Source: Bacillus sp. 1780r2a1 (lineage in GTDB: Bacteria > Bacillota > Bacilli > Bacillales > Bacillaceae_H). From it: a DNA stretch of 64,000 nucleotides. The stretch is taken from positions 2,103,501 to 2,167,500 of the forward strand of contig CP099863.1 in assembly GCA_024134725.1 (NCBI GenBank), written 5' to 3'. The translations under genes and the position numbers were made by a program. Below the pieces are notes generated by a model. The model worked only from the letters and a program-made list of their open reading frames with translations. It did no database searches and was not told where the DNA came from. Numbering within the stretch: position 1 is the stretch's first letter; each line of letters opens with the position of its first letter. Below are positions 54,252-64,000 of the stretch, piece after piece.

Positions 54252-55076
54252 ATGATGTTTTTCCACATAAAAGAACTTCAATATAAAGCAAAACCTACTC
54301 AACCAGATCCCGTTTATGCAAAAAAGCTCCAAGAAGTATTAGGTGGACAGTACGGAGAAATTTCTGTTATGATGCAATACTTATTCCAAGGTTGGAATTG
54401 TCGAGGAGAACAAAAGTATAGAGACATGCTTCTAGATATCGGCACAGAAGAAATTGGTCATGTTGAAATGCTGGCAACGATGATTGCACAGTTATTGGAC
54501 AAAGCACCAGTAGAAGAGCAAGAACAAGCAGCTCAAGACCCTGTTATTAAGAGTATTATGGATGGAATGAACCCGCAGCATGCAATTGTAAATGGTTTAG
54601 GAGCGAGCCCGAACGATAGCACTGGTTATCCTTGGACTGCTCGCTATACCATTTCTAGCGGAAACTTATTAGCAGATTTTAGAGCAAATCTTAACGCAGA
54701 AACACAAGGAAGACTTCAGGTCGTTCGTCTTTATGAAATGACAGACGACCCGGGAGTTAGAGATATGCTTTCTTTCTTAATCGCTCGAGATACCATGCAT
54801 CAAAACCAATGGGCGGCAGCTATTGAAGAGCTGCAAGCAAAAGAAGGATTTGTTGTTCCTTCTACCTTTAATAAAGAATATGAAAAGCAAGAAGTATCTC
54901 ACCAATTCTTGGATTTTTCTAAAGGAACAGAAAGTAAAGAAGGCAGATGGGCAAGCGGACCTTCCATTGATGGCCAAGGAGAGTTCACTTATGTTGAAGA
55001 TCCTAAAGCAACTGGTCAATCTCCAGTGCTTAATCCAGCTCCTGGTTATATTCACGGAACACCGAAAACAAAATAA
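54252..55076 (+). CDS. Manganese catalase
   Basis: The 274-residue protein is a ferritin-like di-manganese catalase: GGQYGEISVMMQYLFQGWNCRG (E36-region ligand), LLDIGTEEIGHVEMLATMI (E and H ligands, about 62-72), NAETQGRLQVVRLYEMTDDPGVRDMLSFLIARDTMHQNQW (Glu and His ligands, about 145-182). It breaks down H2O2 in the cytoplasm or spore coat. Two ATG codons follow AAGGAG; I use the first. Confidence 0.92.
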   Translation: MMFFHIKELQYKAKPTQPDPVYAKKLQEVLGGQYGEISVMMQYLFQGWNCRGEQKYRDMLLDIGTEEIGHVEMLATMIAQLLDKAPVEEQEQAAQDPVIKSIMDGMNPQHAIVNGLGASPNDSTGYPWTARYTISSGNLLADFRANLNAETQGRLQVVRLYEMTDDPGVRDMLSFLIARDTMHQNQWAAAIEELQAKEGFVVPSTFNKEYEKQEVSHQFLDFSKGTESKEGRWASGPSIDGQGEFTYVEDPKATGQSPVLNPAPGYIHGTPKTK

Positions 55077-55080
55077 ATTA

Positions 55081-55110
55081 AAAGAGGCTGGGACAAACCC
55101 CAGCCTCTTT
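55081..55110. terminator. Bidirectional terminator
   Basis: AAAGAGGCTGGG pairs with CCCAGCCTCTTT, between convergent Mn catalase and 6-phospho-beta-glucosidase genes. Confidence 0.85.
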
Positions 55111-55119
55111 CCTACTTAC

Positions 55120-56610
<1,491 letters not shown>

Positions 56611-56731
56611 CTAGTGTCATTGTATAAATTTTTGCTGTAAGAATATAGATTATTTTGCAATTTAGACACGTATCTCTCATAATGAAACTTGTTACATAAT
56701 AAAAACATACTGTTACACAAGGAGATGACTT

Positions 56732-57466
56732 ATGTTTTCAAGTGAAGTTATTTCAACATTTAACGATTTAGATTATAACGTCTACAATTATATTTTAAAC
56801 AATGGTAATCAGGTCATCTATATGCGTATTCGAGACTTGGCAACAGCCACTCACGTATCCACCTCAACAATCTTACGTTTTTGTAGAAAAGTAGGCTGTG
56901 ATGGATTTAGTGAATTTAAAGTAAAGCTAAAGCTGTATTTAGAAAGAGAAAGTGAAGAAGATGTAAAAGGAATGAAAGAGTTCGCGTATGAATTTATGGA
57001 GCGTACATTAAAGGGAAATCTTGATGAAGTTATTACCGAGGCAGCTCAGACAATAGCAAAAGCTCACCATGTTCTATTCGTTGGATTTGGAAGTTCAGGT
57101 ATACTAGCGCAGTACGGAGCACGCTATTTTTCAAGTTTAGGAAAATTTTCAATTGCGATTAATGACCCCTACTTTCCCATTAACGCTCAGCAACTTGATA
57201 ACAGTATCACGATTGCTCTTTCTGTGTCAGGAGAATCTCCTCAAACAGTGGACCAAGTTACACGGTTAAAAGAAGAAGGAAGTAAAATTATCAGTATTAC
57301 TAACACAAAATCTTCTACGTTAGCTCATCTATCTCATATCGTCATTCCATACTACGCGACGGAAGAGCGTAGGAAAATCGCTAACCTACCACTCAACATC
57401 ACTACTCAGCTTCCTGTCATGTACATACTTGAAGCAACAGCCAGAGAAGTATACAAGCTGACGTAA
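56732..57466 (+). CDS. RpiR/MurR-family transcriptional regulator
   Basis: A 244-residue regulator with an N-terminal HTH_6 (YIRDLATATHVSTSTILRFCRKVGCDGFSEFKVKLK) and a C-terminal SIS sugar-phosphate isomerase-like domain (HVLFVGFGSSGILAQYGARYF, SVSGESPQTVDQV). It should sense a sugar phosphate and control the divergent 6-phospho-beta-glucosidase gene, 145 bases away. AAGGAG precedes the ATG. Confidence 0.9.
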   Translation: MFSSEVISTFNDLDYNVYNYILNNGNQVIYMRIRDLATATHVSTSTILRFCRKVGCDGFSEFKVKLKLYLERESEEDVKGMKEFAYEFMERTLKGNLDEVITEAAQTIAKAHHVLFVGFGSSGILAQYGARYFSSLGKFSIAINDPYFPINAQQLDNSITIALSVSGESPQTVDQVTRLKEEGSKIISITNTKSSTLAHLSHIVIPYYATEERRKIANLPLNITTQLPVMYILEATAREVYKLT

Positions 57467-57481
57467 TATGCGTCAGCTTGT
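57453..57481. terminator. Bidirectional terminator over rpiR stop
   Basis: ACAAGCTGACG pairs perfectly with CGTCAGCTTGT across 7 bases; the stem includes the rpiR stop codon. Confidence 0.8.
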
Positions 57482-58686
57482 TAAAAATAATAGTAAATCC
57501 ATTCAGGCGTATTCACCAATGACTTTTCCCAGATAGGAATGTCTTCAATAATCTCTCTTGTGATCTTTCTGCTATCTTTCATATCCTGCTTCAGCTCTTT
57601 TTTCACCTGTTCAATAAAGTGTTGATCATAGACAAGGCAGCTTGCTTCATCATTTAAGTAAAAACTGCGCGGATCCCAGTTAGCTGTACTAACACTCGCT
57701 ACCTTGTCATCAATAATCATTACCTTTCCGTGAAAAAAACCTTTCGTGTACAAATAAACAGCAGCTCCATCATTAAAAAGCTCTTCTATTTTAGGATAGC
57801 TAGGTGGCTTAGTAAACCAAGCGTCCGTATGGTCTGGTACAATTAAGGTAATTGTCACACCACGTTTTTTCGCATTTTTAAACGCATCCATTATTGTATC
57901 GCTTGGAATAAAATACGGAGTAGCAATAATGAGTTCATGTTTCGCTTGTTTTATCAGATCTAACACTTGATTTTCTAAGGTTTCTCCTGTTGCAAAAACA
58001 AGCTGATAGGCTGACTGGTTTTTCGAAGAAACTGTTCTATTTAAAGGATTGGGGCTTTTAGCATCTCCCGTATCTTCTTCCCAATCTTTTAAGAACTGCT
58101 TTTCAATTTCATACGTACCGTTTCCTTGAATACGAAGATGATAATCCCGCCAATATCCTAGCTTTTCGTTGTTGCCTAAATACTCTTCTCCAATATTAAA
58201 TCCGCCAATATAAGACGTATGTCCGTCAATCGCAACAAGCTTTCGATGATTTCGGTGGTTAAGACTATAAAAAAGATGAGGAAATTGCAACGGTCGACTA
58301 AAAGCAAACTCAATGCCGCTCTCTTGCATCTCTTTAATTAACGATGACGAAATATCTTTCCCACCAAAGCGATCCACCGAAAATTTCACGTCGACGCCAC
58401 GTTTGGCTTTTTCTTTTAGTAATTCAATAAACTTCATGCTAATTGGATCATCTCGAAAAATAAAAAATTGAAGGTAAATATAGCTTTCCGCTTCTTTCAT
58501 ATCTGTGAATAATGATGTGTATAGCTTACTTCCCTCAGGAAACATCGTTAGCTGTCCGGTATACGATGTAGTTTCTGTGTATGGATGAGCCTTCGTATAC
58601 TTTTTATATCCTTGTTTTACATCCCATTGAAAAAACAGAAAAAAACAGGTAACCAAAAGGAATATAACCATTAATTTCTTTAACAT
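57481..58686 (-). CDS. cls: Cardiolipin synthase-like phospholipase D
   Basis: The 401-residue protein has an N-terminal membrane anchor and two HKD motifs: HRKLVAIDGHTSYIGGFNIGEEY (about residue 145) and HGKVMIIDDKVASVSTANWD (about 322). This pattern fits cardiolipin synthase (ClsA/ClsB type, like B. subtilis YwiE/YwjE) acting on the inner membrane to condense phosphatidylglycerol. Start ATG 58686 after GAGGTAGGG. Confidence 0.83.
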   Translation of the reverse strand: MLKKLMVIFLLVTCFFLFFQWDVKQGYKKYTKAHPYTETTSYTGQLTMFPEGSKLYTSLFTDMKEAESYIYLQFFIFRDDPISMKFIELLKEKAKRGVDVKFSVDRFGGKDISSSLIKEMQESGIEFAFSRPLQFPHLFYSLNHRNHRKLVAIDGHTSYIGGFNIGEEYLGNNEKLGYWRDYHLRIQGNGTYEIEKQFLKDWEEDTGDAKSPNPLNRTVSSKNQSAYQLVFATGETLENQVLDLIKQAKHELIIATPYFIPSDTIMDAFKNAKKRGVTITLIVPDHTDAWFTKPPSYPKIEELFNDGAAVYLYTKGFFHGKVMIIDDKVASVSTANWDPRSFYLNDEASCLVYDQHFIEQVKKELKQDMKDSRKITREIIEDIPIWEKSLVNTPEWIYYYF

Positions 58687-58768
58687 GCCCTACCTCTTAT
58701 ATGGTGTAGATACATATAGAATGTGAAAGTGAGTGTGGTTTTATAAGCGGGAATATAAGGGAGCAAAA

Positions 58769-58790
58769 AACCACGGCAGTCGCCGTGGTT
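58769..58790 (-). terminator. Terminator after DUF1292 gene
   Basis: AACCACGGC pairs with GCCGTGGTT, T-run on the minus strand. Confidence 0.85.
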
Positions 58791-58793
58791 AGT

Positions 58794-59051
58794 TTAATGC
58801 ACATTTTCAAATAATGTAGAAATGCGTTCAAATTCATCATCGTCTTCAATGCTAACCCATTCACCGTTTGATTCAATGTGAAAGAAAAAGACGTCAATAT
58901 CTTCTTCCGATTCAATTAATAGCTCTTCAACAAACGCAACAGCGACGTAGTCTTTTCCATCTACAGTTAGCTTCCCTAAAACTTCAACATCCTGCTCTTG
59001 TTCATTTTCATCCACAATGGTAAAAATTTCACCTGTATTCACCGTTTCCAT
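58794..59051 (-). CDS. DUF1292 family protein
   Basis: An 85-residue very acidic protein (IFTIVDENEQEQDVEVLGKLTVDGKDYVAVAFVEE, family-typical) with beta-strand pattern. The family is widespread in Firmicutes with unknown function. Good AGGAGAG site before ATG 59051; terminator follows. Confidence 0.85.
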   Translation of the reverse strand: METVNTGEIFTIVDENEQEQDVEVLGKLTVDGKDYVAVAFVEELLIESEEDIDVFFFHIESNGEWVSIEDDDEFERISTLFENVH

Positions 59052-59131
59052 TTACATTCTCTCCTTTAAAAATATTTTGTCTCTACTGTTTGTATACCCT
59101 GTATCCATTGTTTCATTCAGAGAGAAAATAT

Positions 59132-59160
59132 AAAAAACCTACTTATTTAGAATAAGTAGG
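59132..59160 (-). terminator. Terminator after LysM-3D gene
   Basis: CCTACTTATT pairs with AATAAGTAGG around a 3-base loop; T-run on the minus strand. Confidence 0.82.
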
Positions 59161-59245
59161 ACTTGAGAAACAAAGATTAATTAATAAAGCAAATGGTGAA
59201 TTTAGTATAGCATAGCACAACACCATTTAGCTAATGACTTAAAGA

Positions 59246-59806
59246 CTATAAAATGCGAACTTTAACCGTTTTACGTCCCCATTTTAAGGCTTCTTTTTGG
59301 TTTGGTATAAACACATCGATTTTATTTCCACGAATTGCGCTTCCTTTATCACCCGCAATTGCAGTTCCATAACCTTCTACCCATACTTTAGACCCTAGCT
59401 TGATTACTTTTGGATCAACAGAAATGACTTTTAAGTTAGGGTTTTTCTTTAAGTTAATGCCTGTTGCTGTAACTCCGCTGCAGCCTTTGCAACTCCCTGT
59501 ATAAGCAGTAGCTGTAACCGTAAATTCTTTTTTCGCAGCAGGAGCAGACGCTTTTGCTGCAGGCTTAGCACTCGGTTTAGCTGCTTGTGGCTTAGCCACT
59601 TTTAACACTTGATTCGGACGAATTGTTGCTGATTTTAAGTTATTCCATGACTGGATGTCTTTTACTGACACTTTATGTACAGAAGCAATTTTATATAATG
59701 TATCTCCACTTTTTACTTTATATGTAGTTGACGCCGCAGATGTTGCAGTTGCTGTTCCAAACAATGATAATAGAACTAAACTTGACGTAATAATTAGTTT
59801 TTTCAT
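59246..59806 (-). CDS. LysM-3D domain cell-wall protein (YocH-like)
   Basis: The 186-residue precursor has a signal peptide, one LysM domain (YKVKSGDTLYKIASVHKVSVKDIQSWNNL, residues about 28-70), an Ala/Lys/Pro linker and a C-terminal 3D domain (TATAYTGSC, VISVDPKVIKLGSKVWVEGYG, AGDKGSAIRGNKIDVF) with the three Asp residues. 3D proteins are likely muralytic; LysM binds peptidoglycan. ATG 59806 follows AAAAGGGG. Confidence 0.88.
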   Translation of the reverse strand: MKKLIITSSLVLLSLFGTATATSAASTTYKVKSGDTLYKIASVHKVSVKDIQSWNNLKSATIRPNQVLKVAKPQAAKPSAKPAAKASAPAAKKEFTVTATAYTGSCKGCSGVTATGINLKKNPNLKVISVDPKVIKLGSKVWVEGYGTAIAGDKGSAIRGNKIDVFIPNQKEALKWGRKTVKVRIL

Positions 59807-59995
59807 CAAAATTTTCCCCTTTTTCCAATTCAGTAAATAAAGAATACTATAGTTTTATTACAGAATTATTTCAAAGGGTTGTTAGTTTTGTTACAACTTG
59901 TCTAAACGATGTATTTTATGTCATATAAATTAGTTCTAACGACTCTTTATGATTAATTTAAAGCTTTTTTTATTACATCACTATATCATTTTTAA

Positions 59996-60904
59996 TCAAA
60001 TAGTCCCCATTTTGTTTTCTTTAAACACACTGCGTGTAAGATCAATAAAGGCTTGTAAAGGTGGTGTCATTACTTTATCTTTATGCCATGCTATGTGAGT
60101 AAATATAGGTGCTAAATGCGGATGCCAAGGAATCTCTTTCATTTTACCTGCTTCTAGCTCTTTACGAACTGCCATGTCAGGCAAGACAGCAATGCCAATT
60201 CCAATCATCACACATTGTTTAATGGCTTCAATGCTGCCGAACTCAAACTTATTCAGTGGGTGAATCTTTGCCTCTGCGAATGCGTCTTCTAAAAGGGTTC
60301 GATATGAGCAACCTTCTTCGGTAAGCAAGAACGTCTCCTTTTCAAGGTCCTGCACGCTGAATTTTTTACGCTTCTGAATTGGATGATCAGGAGCCGTCAC
60401 AATTTTAATCTGTTCTTGAATTAACGGTTCGATGGTAATCATATCGTGTGTTTTTGCTTCATCCATGATAAACGCAAAATCAAGTACCCCTTCAGTTAGA
60501 TGCCTTCTAGCTCTCTCATCAGAATGAGCAGGCTTAAAAACAATCTCCATATGAGGATACTGCTTTTTAAACTCTAATAAGACAATTGGAAGTCGGTACG
60601 TACACTGACTTTCCTGTGCCCCAATAGTGAGCTTACCAAAAAATGCAGTTCCTCCTTTTAAAGCCGTTTTTGCCTCTTCTTGTAGAGTGACCATCTGATT
60701 TGCATATTGCTGAAACTTACGGCCGGCTTCTGTTAAGACTAATCGTTTTCCTAGTCGTTCAAATAAAGGTGTTTCAAGTTCTGCTTCTAATGCCTTCACT
60801 TGTGCCGTTACGCTTGATTGCGCAAAGTTTAACAACTGAGCTGTTTTGGTAAAGTTCAGCGTATCCGCTGCAAGAATAAATGTTTGAAGTTGTTTACTAT
60901 CCAT
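59996..60904 (-). CDS. LysR-family transcriptional regulator
   Basis: A 302-residue LTTR: N-terminal HTH (MDSKQLQTFILAADTLNFTKTAQLLNFAQSSVTAQVKALEAELETPLFERLGKRLVLTEAG) and an effector domain with KLTIGAQESQCTYRLPIVLLEFKKQYP. The start is ATG 60904, which has AAGGAG; the longer frame reads into sequence shared with the divergent promoter. It is divergent from the FMN reductase-like gene, which it probably regulates. Confidence 0.9.
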   Translation of the reverse strand: MDSKQLQTFILAADTLNFTKTAQLLNFAQSSVTAQVKALEAELETPLFERLGKRLVLTEAGRKFQQYANQMVTLQEEAKTALKGGTAFFGKLTIGAQESQCTYRLPIVLLEFKKQYPHMEIVFKPAHSDERARRHLTEGVLDFAFIMDEAKTHDMITIEPLIQEQIKIVTAPDHPIQKRKKFSVQDLEKETFLLTEEGCSYRTLLEDAFAEAKIHPLNKFEFGSIEAIKQCVMIGIGIAVLPDMAVRKELEAGKMKEIPWHPHLAPIFTHIAWHKDKVMTPPLQAFIDLTRSVFKENKMGTI

Positions 60905-61021
60905 TTCTCGCTCCTTATAATCGGTTTTATCGATTGATGTTATTAAAATAATTCGTTTCAATGATTAATTAATTCATTATAAAATGGTAGTATAGAAATC
61001 ACAACTACGGAGGAATGAACC

Positions 61022-61570
61022 ATGAGTATTGCTGTTTTATATGGAGGAAATCGACCAGGTGGTAACACCGAAACATTAACTAAAAAAGTCATAGAAGGAA
61101 TTGAAGTCACAGAAATATATTTAAAAGATTACAGCATTCACCCAATTGAAGACATGCGTCACGATGAAGCTGGTTTCCCGGAAGTCAACGATGACTACAA
61201 TCACGTTATAGATGAAGTATTGCGTCATGGTACGCTTGTTTTTTCGACGCCGATTTATTGGTATACGATGACTGGTGTGATGAAGAATTTCATTGATCGC
61301 TGGTCACATTCAATGCGAGATGCAAACTATCCAGAATTCAAGCCACAAATGGCTGACAAACATGCCTATGTTGTTACGGTTGGAGGCGACAATCCATATC
61401 TAAAGGGACTTCCTCTTATTCAACAGTTTCAGTATATCTTTGATTTTATGAATATGAACTTTCAAGGTTATATCATTGGAGAAGGAAATAAGCCAGGGGA
61501 CATATTAAGCGATAAAAGAGCATTATTTGCTGCTGATGAAATGAATAAGAAGCTAAAAAGTCACGTATAA
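61022..61570 (+). CDS. NAD(P)H-dependent flavodoxin-like oxidoreductase
   Basis: A 182-residue flavodoxin-fold protein: VLYGGNRPGGNTETLTKKVIEGI (FMN phosphate loop), DDYNHVIDEVLRHGTLVFSTPIYWYTMTGVMKNFIDRW, typical of NAD(P)H quinone/FMN reductases in the NADPH-dependent FMN reductase family. Divergent from the LysR regulator, 117 bases apart. GGAGG precedes the ATG. Confidence 0.88.
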   Translation: MSIAVLYGGNRPGGNTETLTKKVIEGIEVTEIYLKDYSIHPIEDMRHDEAGFPEVNDDYNHVIDEVLRHGTLVFSTPIYWYTMTGVMKNFIDRWSHSMRDANYPEFKPQMADKHAYVVTVGGDNPYLKGLPLIQQFQYIFDFMNMNFQGYIIGEGNKPGDILSDKRALFAADEMNKKLKSHV

Positions 61571-61617
61571 ACCCTTTATAATCTGCCCATGCTGTGGATA
61601 AAAAAAGGTGTGAAGGT

Positions 61618-61890
61618 ATGGCTTCAGAAAACGTCACAAAGCTCATTATCCAGCAGCCTCAGCGAAACCGCGTTGCAACGCTATCACTTTTCTTTGGGGT
61701 GTTTGGCTTTTTACTAGGCATTATTCCCGTTATCGGCTGGCTAGCAATTCCCATGTTACTACTATCCTTCGTCTTAGGACTTGTAGGATTGTTAGGGAAA
61801 GTAAACAAAGTGGCTGCGTTTTCAGGTATTATGCTAAGTACTTTGATGATTGCGTATAAGCTTTGGTTTGTTCAGTTCTTTCTATTATAA
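61618..61890 (+). CDS. Small membrane protein (DUF4190-like)
   Basis: From ATG 61618 (AAGGTG 7 bases upstream) a 90-residue protein with a soluble N terminus and two or three hydrophobic helices (VATLSLFFGVFGFLLGIIPVIGWLAIPMLLLSFVLGLVGLLG). The GTG at 61594 gives eight residues without a site. Function unknown. It starts 47 bases after the flavoprotein stop and may be co-transcribed. Confidence 0.75.
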   Translation: MASENVTKLIIQQPQRNRVATLSLFFGVFGFLLGIIPVIGWLAIPMLLLSFVLGLVGLLGKVNKVAAFSGIMLSTLMIAYKLWFVQFFLL

Positions 61891-61900
61891 TGCCCAAACA

Positions 61901-61928
61901 AAAAAGTGAGCAATGAGCTCACTTTTTT
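61901..61928 (+). terminator. Terminator
   Basis: AAAAAGTGAGC pairs with GCTCACTTTTT across AATGA. Confidence 0.85.
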
Positions 61929-62072
61929 TGTTTTAGGAATAAGAAAATATGTTGAGAAGAGTATGTGTGAAAATGAATGTAATTCATCTATATATATTCG
62001 TATATCCTGTGCCTTTTACTAAGAAGATGCTAGTAAAGCTCATTTGTCGGGGAGACAAATAAAACCAAACAA

Positions 62073-62100
62073 AAAAACATCTGTTTAGTTAAGATGTTTT
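62073..62100 (-). terminator. Terminator after small hypothetical gene
   Basis: AAACATCT pairs with AGATGTTT; T-run on the minus strand. Confidence 0.7.
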
Positions 62101-62108
62101 CCTATCGT

Positions 62109-62306
62109 TTATTGCACTTCGTCTTCTTCATTCTTTACATATTGAAAGAATGAATCAATCATTTCGTTTAAAAAATCATTGCGATCATCAAAGTCCATGA
62201 TTTCAAGAAACTCCACTAACTTCTTATCTAACTTAACGGAAGCTGGGGAATAATGCGAAGGTTTTTTCTTAGGAGTAAAAGGAATCACATTATCTCTATT
62301 TTTCAT
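62109..62306 (-). CDS. Small hypothetical protein, possibly RHH-like
   Basis: A 65-residue protein (IPFTPKKKPSHYSPASVKLDKKLVEFLEIMDFDDRNDFLNEMIDSFFQYV) whose VKLDKKLVEFLE..RNDFLNEMI pattern looks like a ribbon-helix-helix domain: a strand followed by two helices. Good AAAAGGATGG site. A DNA-binding or antitoxin role is a guess; no partner toxin seen. Confidence 0.65.
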   Translation of the reverse strand: MKNRDNVIPFTPKKKPSHYSPASVKLDKKLVEFLEIMDFDDRNDFLNEMIDSFFQYVKNEEDEVQ

Positions 62307-62520
62307 AAAACACCATCCTTTTAATATGCTTTACTAGTGTAAGCTTTCTATAAAAGAAAAGCAACCTCGTTTTAGGAAAGAAAGGCATTTTTATTTTTAT
62401 GAAAAGGGTAGTTATTATGAATAAATTATGATATTGTGGAAAGGTTTTAAGTGCTAAGGTTTTGATATAATATTGTTTATTTAGAACATAGTTTAATAAA
62501 ATAATTAGTCCTAAAAAAAG

Positions 62521-62542
62521 AATCAGTATTAACTCACTGATT
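62521..62542 (-). terminator. Terminator after GNAT gene
   Basis: AATCAGT pairs with ACTGATT, T-run on the minus strand directly after the GNAT stop. Confidence 0.65.
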
Positions 62543-62543
62543 T

Positions 62544-63002
62544 TTACTTTATTTGAAGAGTCATTTGAACGGTTTGTAGGAGATGCCCATCAAAATCCTC
62601 ATCAAACTCATCTGTAACTGAAAACCCTTGTGTACGATAAAAGGACATGCCGTTTTGGTTTTCGCGCTCAACATGGACAATTACTTTTTTGACATGACGG
62701 CTTCCTTTTTCAAAAAGTGCTGTGCCAATTCCTTTTCCTTGATACTCTGGCAGTAAGTAAATCGCCAGCAGTTCGCTGTCCCCTTTTTCATTAACTGGCG
62801 TAAAGCTTGCAAAGCCTACTACTTTCGTTTCTACGAGCGCTACCCACAGCTCCGACTCTTCCATCCGCTTTTTCAACATGTCTGTGCTATATGCAGCTCG
62901 CAAGAAATTGTTTTGTACGTCCAAAGGGATAATGCCTTTATATGTATGGTGCCAACTTTCTGTGGCTACTTGTTGCACAGAGTGAATATCTTTCATTTTC
63001 AT
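62544..63002 (-). CDS. GNAT-family N-acetyltransferase
   Basis: A 152-residue GNAT protein: KDIHSVQQVATESWHHTYKGIIPLD at the N terminus and the acetyl-CoA site LLPEYQGKGIGTALFEKG (about residues 83-100). The ATG at 63002 has a poor ribosome binding site. An ATT codon (63011) sits 8 bases after AAAAGGA and would extend the product by three residues, in line with the family's usual longer N terminus; a rare ATT start or a truncated N terminus are both possible. Confidence 0.8.
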   Translation of the reverse strand: MKMKDIHSVQQVATESWHHTYKGIIPLDVQNNFLRAAYSTDMLKKRMEESELWVALVETKVVGFASFTPVNEKGDSELLAIYLLPEYQGKGIGTALFEKGSRHVKKVIVHVERENQNGMSFYRTQGFSVTDEFDEDFDGHLLQTVQMTLQIK

Positions 63003-63068
63003 CTTTTCAATTACATGCTTCCTTTTGTATTACTTCCTTTCTTTGTGAAATTACATTTATCTAATTAT

Positions 63069-63108
63069 AAAAAAACTGCCGAAAGGAATCACTTTCGGCA
63101 GTTTTTTT
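63069..63108. terminator. Terminator after lipoprotein gene
   Basis: A 15-base perfect stem, AAAAACTGCCGAAAG with its complement, T-runs on both strands. Confidence 0.9.
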
Positions 63109-63796
63109 ATTCAAACGTGTATTCAACCGTCTGTTCAGGTGTAATTTCGTTATAGTCTTCATCTTCAGTATAGCCGAAAACTAGCTTAACAGAGTTGATA
63201 TCTTCATTTTTTAAAACAAAACCATCGGTATATTCTTTTTTAACTTTACCGATAAACTGTGAATCTGAATCTCCATCATCAGAAATAAAATCTTTGAGCT
63301 GTCCATCGATTTGTTCACCTTTATCTGTAACAACATTCATAATATCGTACCATTCAATATTGTTGTCAGATGTATTTTCTGCAGTGTAATTAACCTGAAC
63401 GTAAGAAGTTTCTTCTGGGTTAATTTTTGTGTCAGCCATCCACTCTAGACCTTCAGCAAACTCTTCGTCTAGATCTGTTAATTTAATTACTTTAATATCT
63501 TCAATTGTCACTTTTAGTGGTGAAATATCAACTGTTTCGTTTACTTTTTTTATTTTTAAAAGTTCTGCCGTAGCACCGTCTTCTTTTACCTTTTGACCAG
63601 GAACCTTCAGTATGTAATTCCCGCTTTCATCTTTCTCTGGTTTTGGAACATTATTCTTTAATGGTTGTTGCTCCGATGCCTTTGGCTCTTCTTTTATTTC
63701 TGCTGCACTATTAGAACTATCAGAATTGCTACCGCAGCCAGCTAGTAATCCTCCTACAATTAAACTTGATGTTAGTATTTTTAAAAACTTACTCAT
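63107..63796 (-). CDS. Lipoprotein of unknown function
   Basis: A 229-residue lipoprotein precursor with signal peptide and lipobox LLAGC (Cys21). The mature part has a flexible Ser/Glu/Lys/Pro linker to about residue 60, then an immunoglobulin-like beta domain (SPLKVTIEDIKVIKL, TSYVQVNYTAENTSDNNIEWYD) as in DUF4352/DUF5068-type surface proteins. It should be anchored outside the membrane. Start ATG 63796. Confidence 0.82.
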   Translation of the reverse strand: MSKFLKILTSSLIVGGLLAGCGSNSDSSNSAAEIKEEPKASEQQPLKNNVPKPEKDESGNYILKVPGQKVKEDGATAELLKIKKVNETVDISPLKVTIEDIKVIKLTDLDEEFAEGLEWMADTKINPEETSYVQVNYTAENTSDNNIEWYDIMNVVTDKGEQIDGQLKDFISDDGDSDSQFIGKVKKEYTDGFVLKNEDINSVKLVFGYTEDEDYNEITPEQTVEYTFE

Positions 63797-63938
63797 TACG
63801 TATATTGCCCCCTACATAAACTTTTTCACAGTGAAACATTATACTTTGTAAATATTTCTATGTAAATATATTTTTACAATAAAACTAAAACTTTTAGCAT
63901 AGATATATTTTCATAAGCAAGTTAAGAGGGGGCTATTC

Positions 63939-64000
63939 TTAACTGTTAACTACCTTCACACCCGTTCCGTACGCCACAATTTCAGAAGCGTTACTGGCAA
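63939..64000 (-). CDS. YbjQ/UPF0145-family protein, C-terminal end only
   Basis: The last 20 codons before the stop at 63939 read ASNASEIVAYGTGVKVVNS, matching the conserved C-terminal SEIVAYGTAV of YbjQ (UPF0145, DUF74) heavy-metal-binding domain proteins, which form pentamers. The rest lies beyond the window. Confidence 0.7.
   Translation of the reverse strand, partial: ASNASEIVAYGTGVKVVNS

Noticed and set aside
59880-59900. Possible WalR box upstream of the LysM-3D gene
   Set aside because: The two TGTTA-type hexamers are separated by 3 bases rather than the required 5.

Overview
The window is low-GC Gram-positive chromosome of Bacillaceae type. The signs are strong AGGAGG-type ribosome binding sites, many TTG and GTG starts, sigma-A style promoters, an S-box and a manganese riboswitch, and families such as DUF3231, BcrC, YunG, MhqO/MhqP and YesM/YesN. 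A Bacillus/Priestia megaterium-like host is my best guess; that is inference from gene content, not a search.

Layout. 1-7.0 kb (all minus strand) is a catabolic-looking cluster: two long SnoaL-like proteins, an SDR dehydrogenase, a LacI-family repressor, an MFS transporter and a sodium:solute symporter. Four near-identical palindromes, TTGAAT(G/C)CG(C/G)ATTCAA, sit upstream of four of these genes and look like the LacI operators. 7.5-10.2 kb holds two divergent secreted proteins, one a lipase-like hydrolase. 10.6-17.5 kb holds housekeeping and accessory singles: MBL hydrolase, DinB, DoxX, DUF3231, Nudix, and a divergent Lrp/EamA pair. 17.7-20.3 kb is a secreted M14 zinc carboxypeptidase behind a complete SAM-I riboswitch.

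20.6-26.9 kb is a decay-rich zone. It has an orphan toxin tail with a putative immunity gene, a dehydrogenase broken by one stop codon, an IS4-type transposase scrap, a frameshifted VOC remnant and a duplicated oxidase fragment. Intact genes here are a phosphotransferase, a RibD-like reductase and a PhzF/amine-oxidase operon. 29-33.6 kb carries a PepSY protein, a tRNA-Ala, the mhqO/mhqP pair with MhqR-type operators, a degenerate copy of the tRNA, and a small basic protein downstream of a yybP-ykoY (Mn2+) riboswitch.

34-38.5 kb has a serine hydrolase, a cold-shock protein, BcrC and an unknown gene. 38.5-46.7 kb is a carbohydrate ABC uptake island (YesL-like protein, lipoprotein, two permeases) with its own divergent YesM/YesN two-component system. 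Its outer edges carry two related copies of the 3' end of one small membrane-protein gene, which suggests insertion. 46.7-64 kb is mostly ordinary chromosome: DedA, mqo, YunG/GNAT, a SMI1-type two-domain protein, a MarR/DUF3147 pair, DUF202 under a CsoR-like operator, Mn catalase, 6-phospho-beta-glucosidase with RpiR regulator, cardiolipin synthase, LysM-3D protein, a LysR/FMN-reductase pair, and a lipoprotein. A YbjQ-family gene is cut by the window end. No CRISPR array, rRNA or complete transposon is visible.
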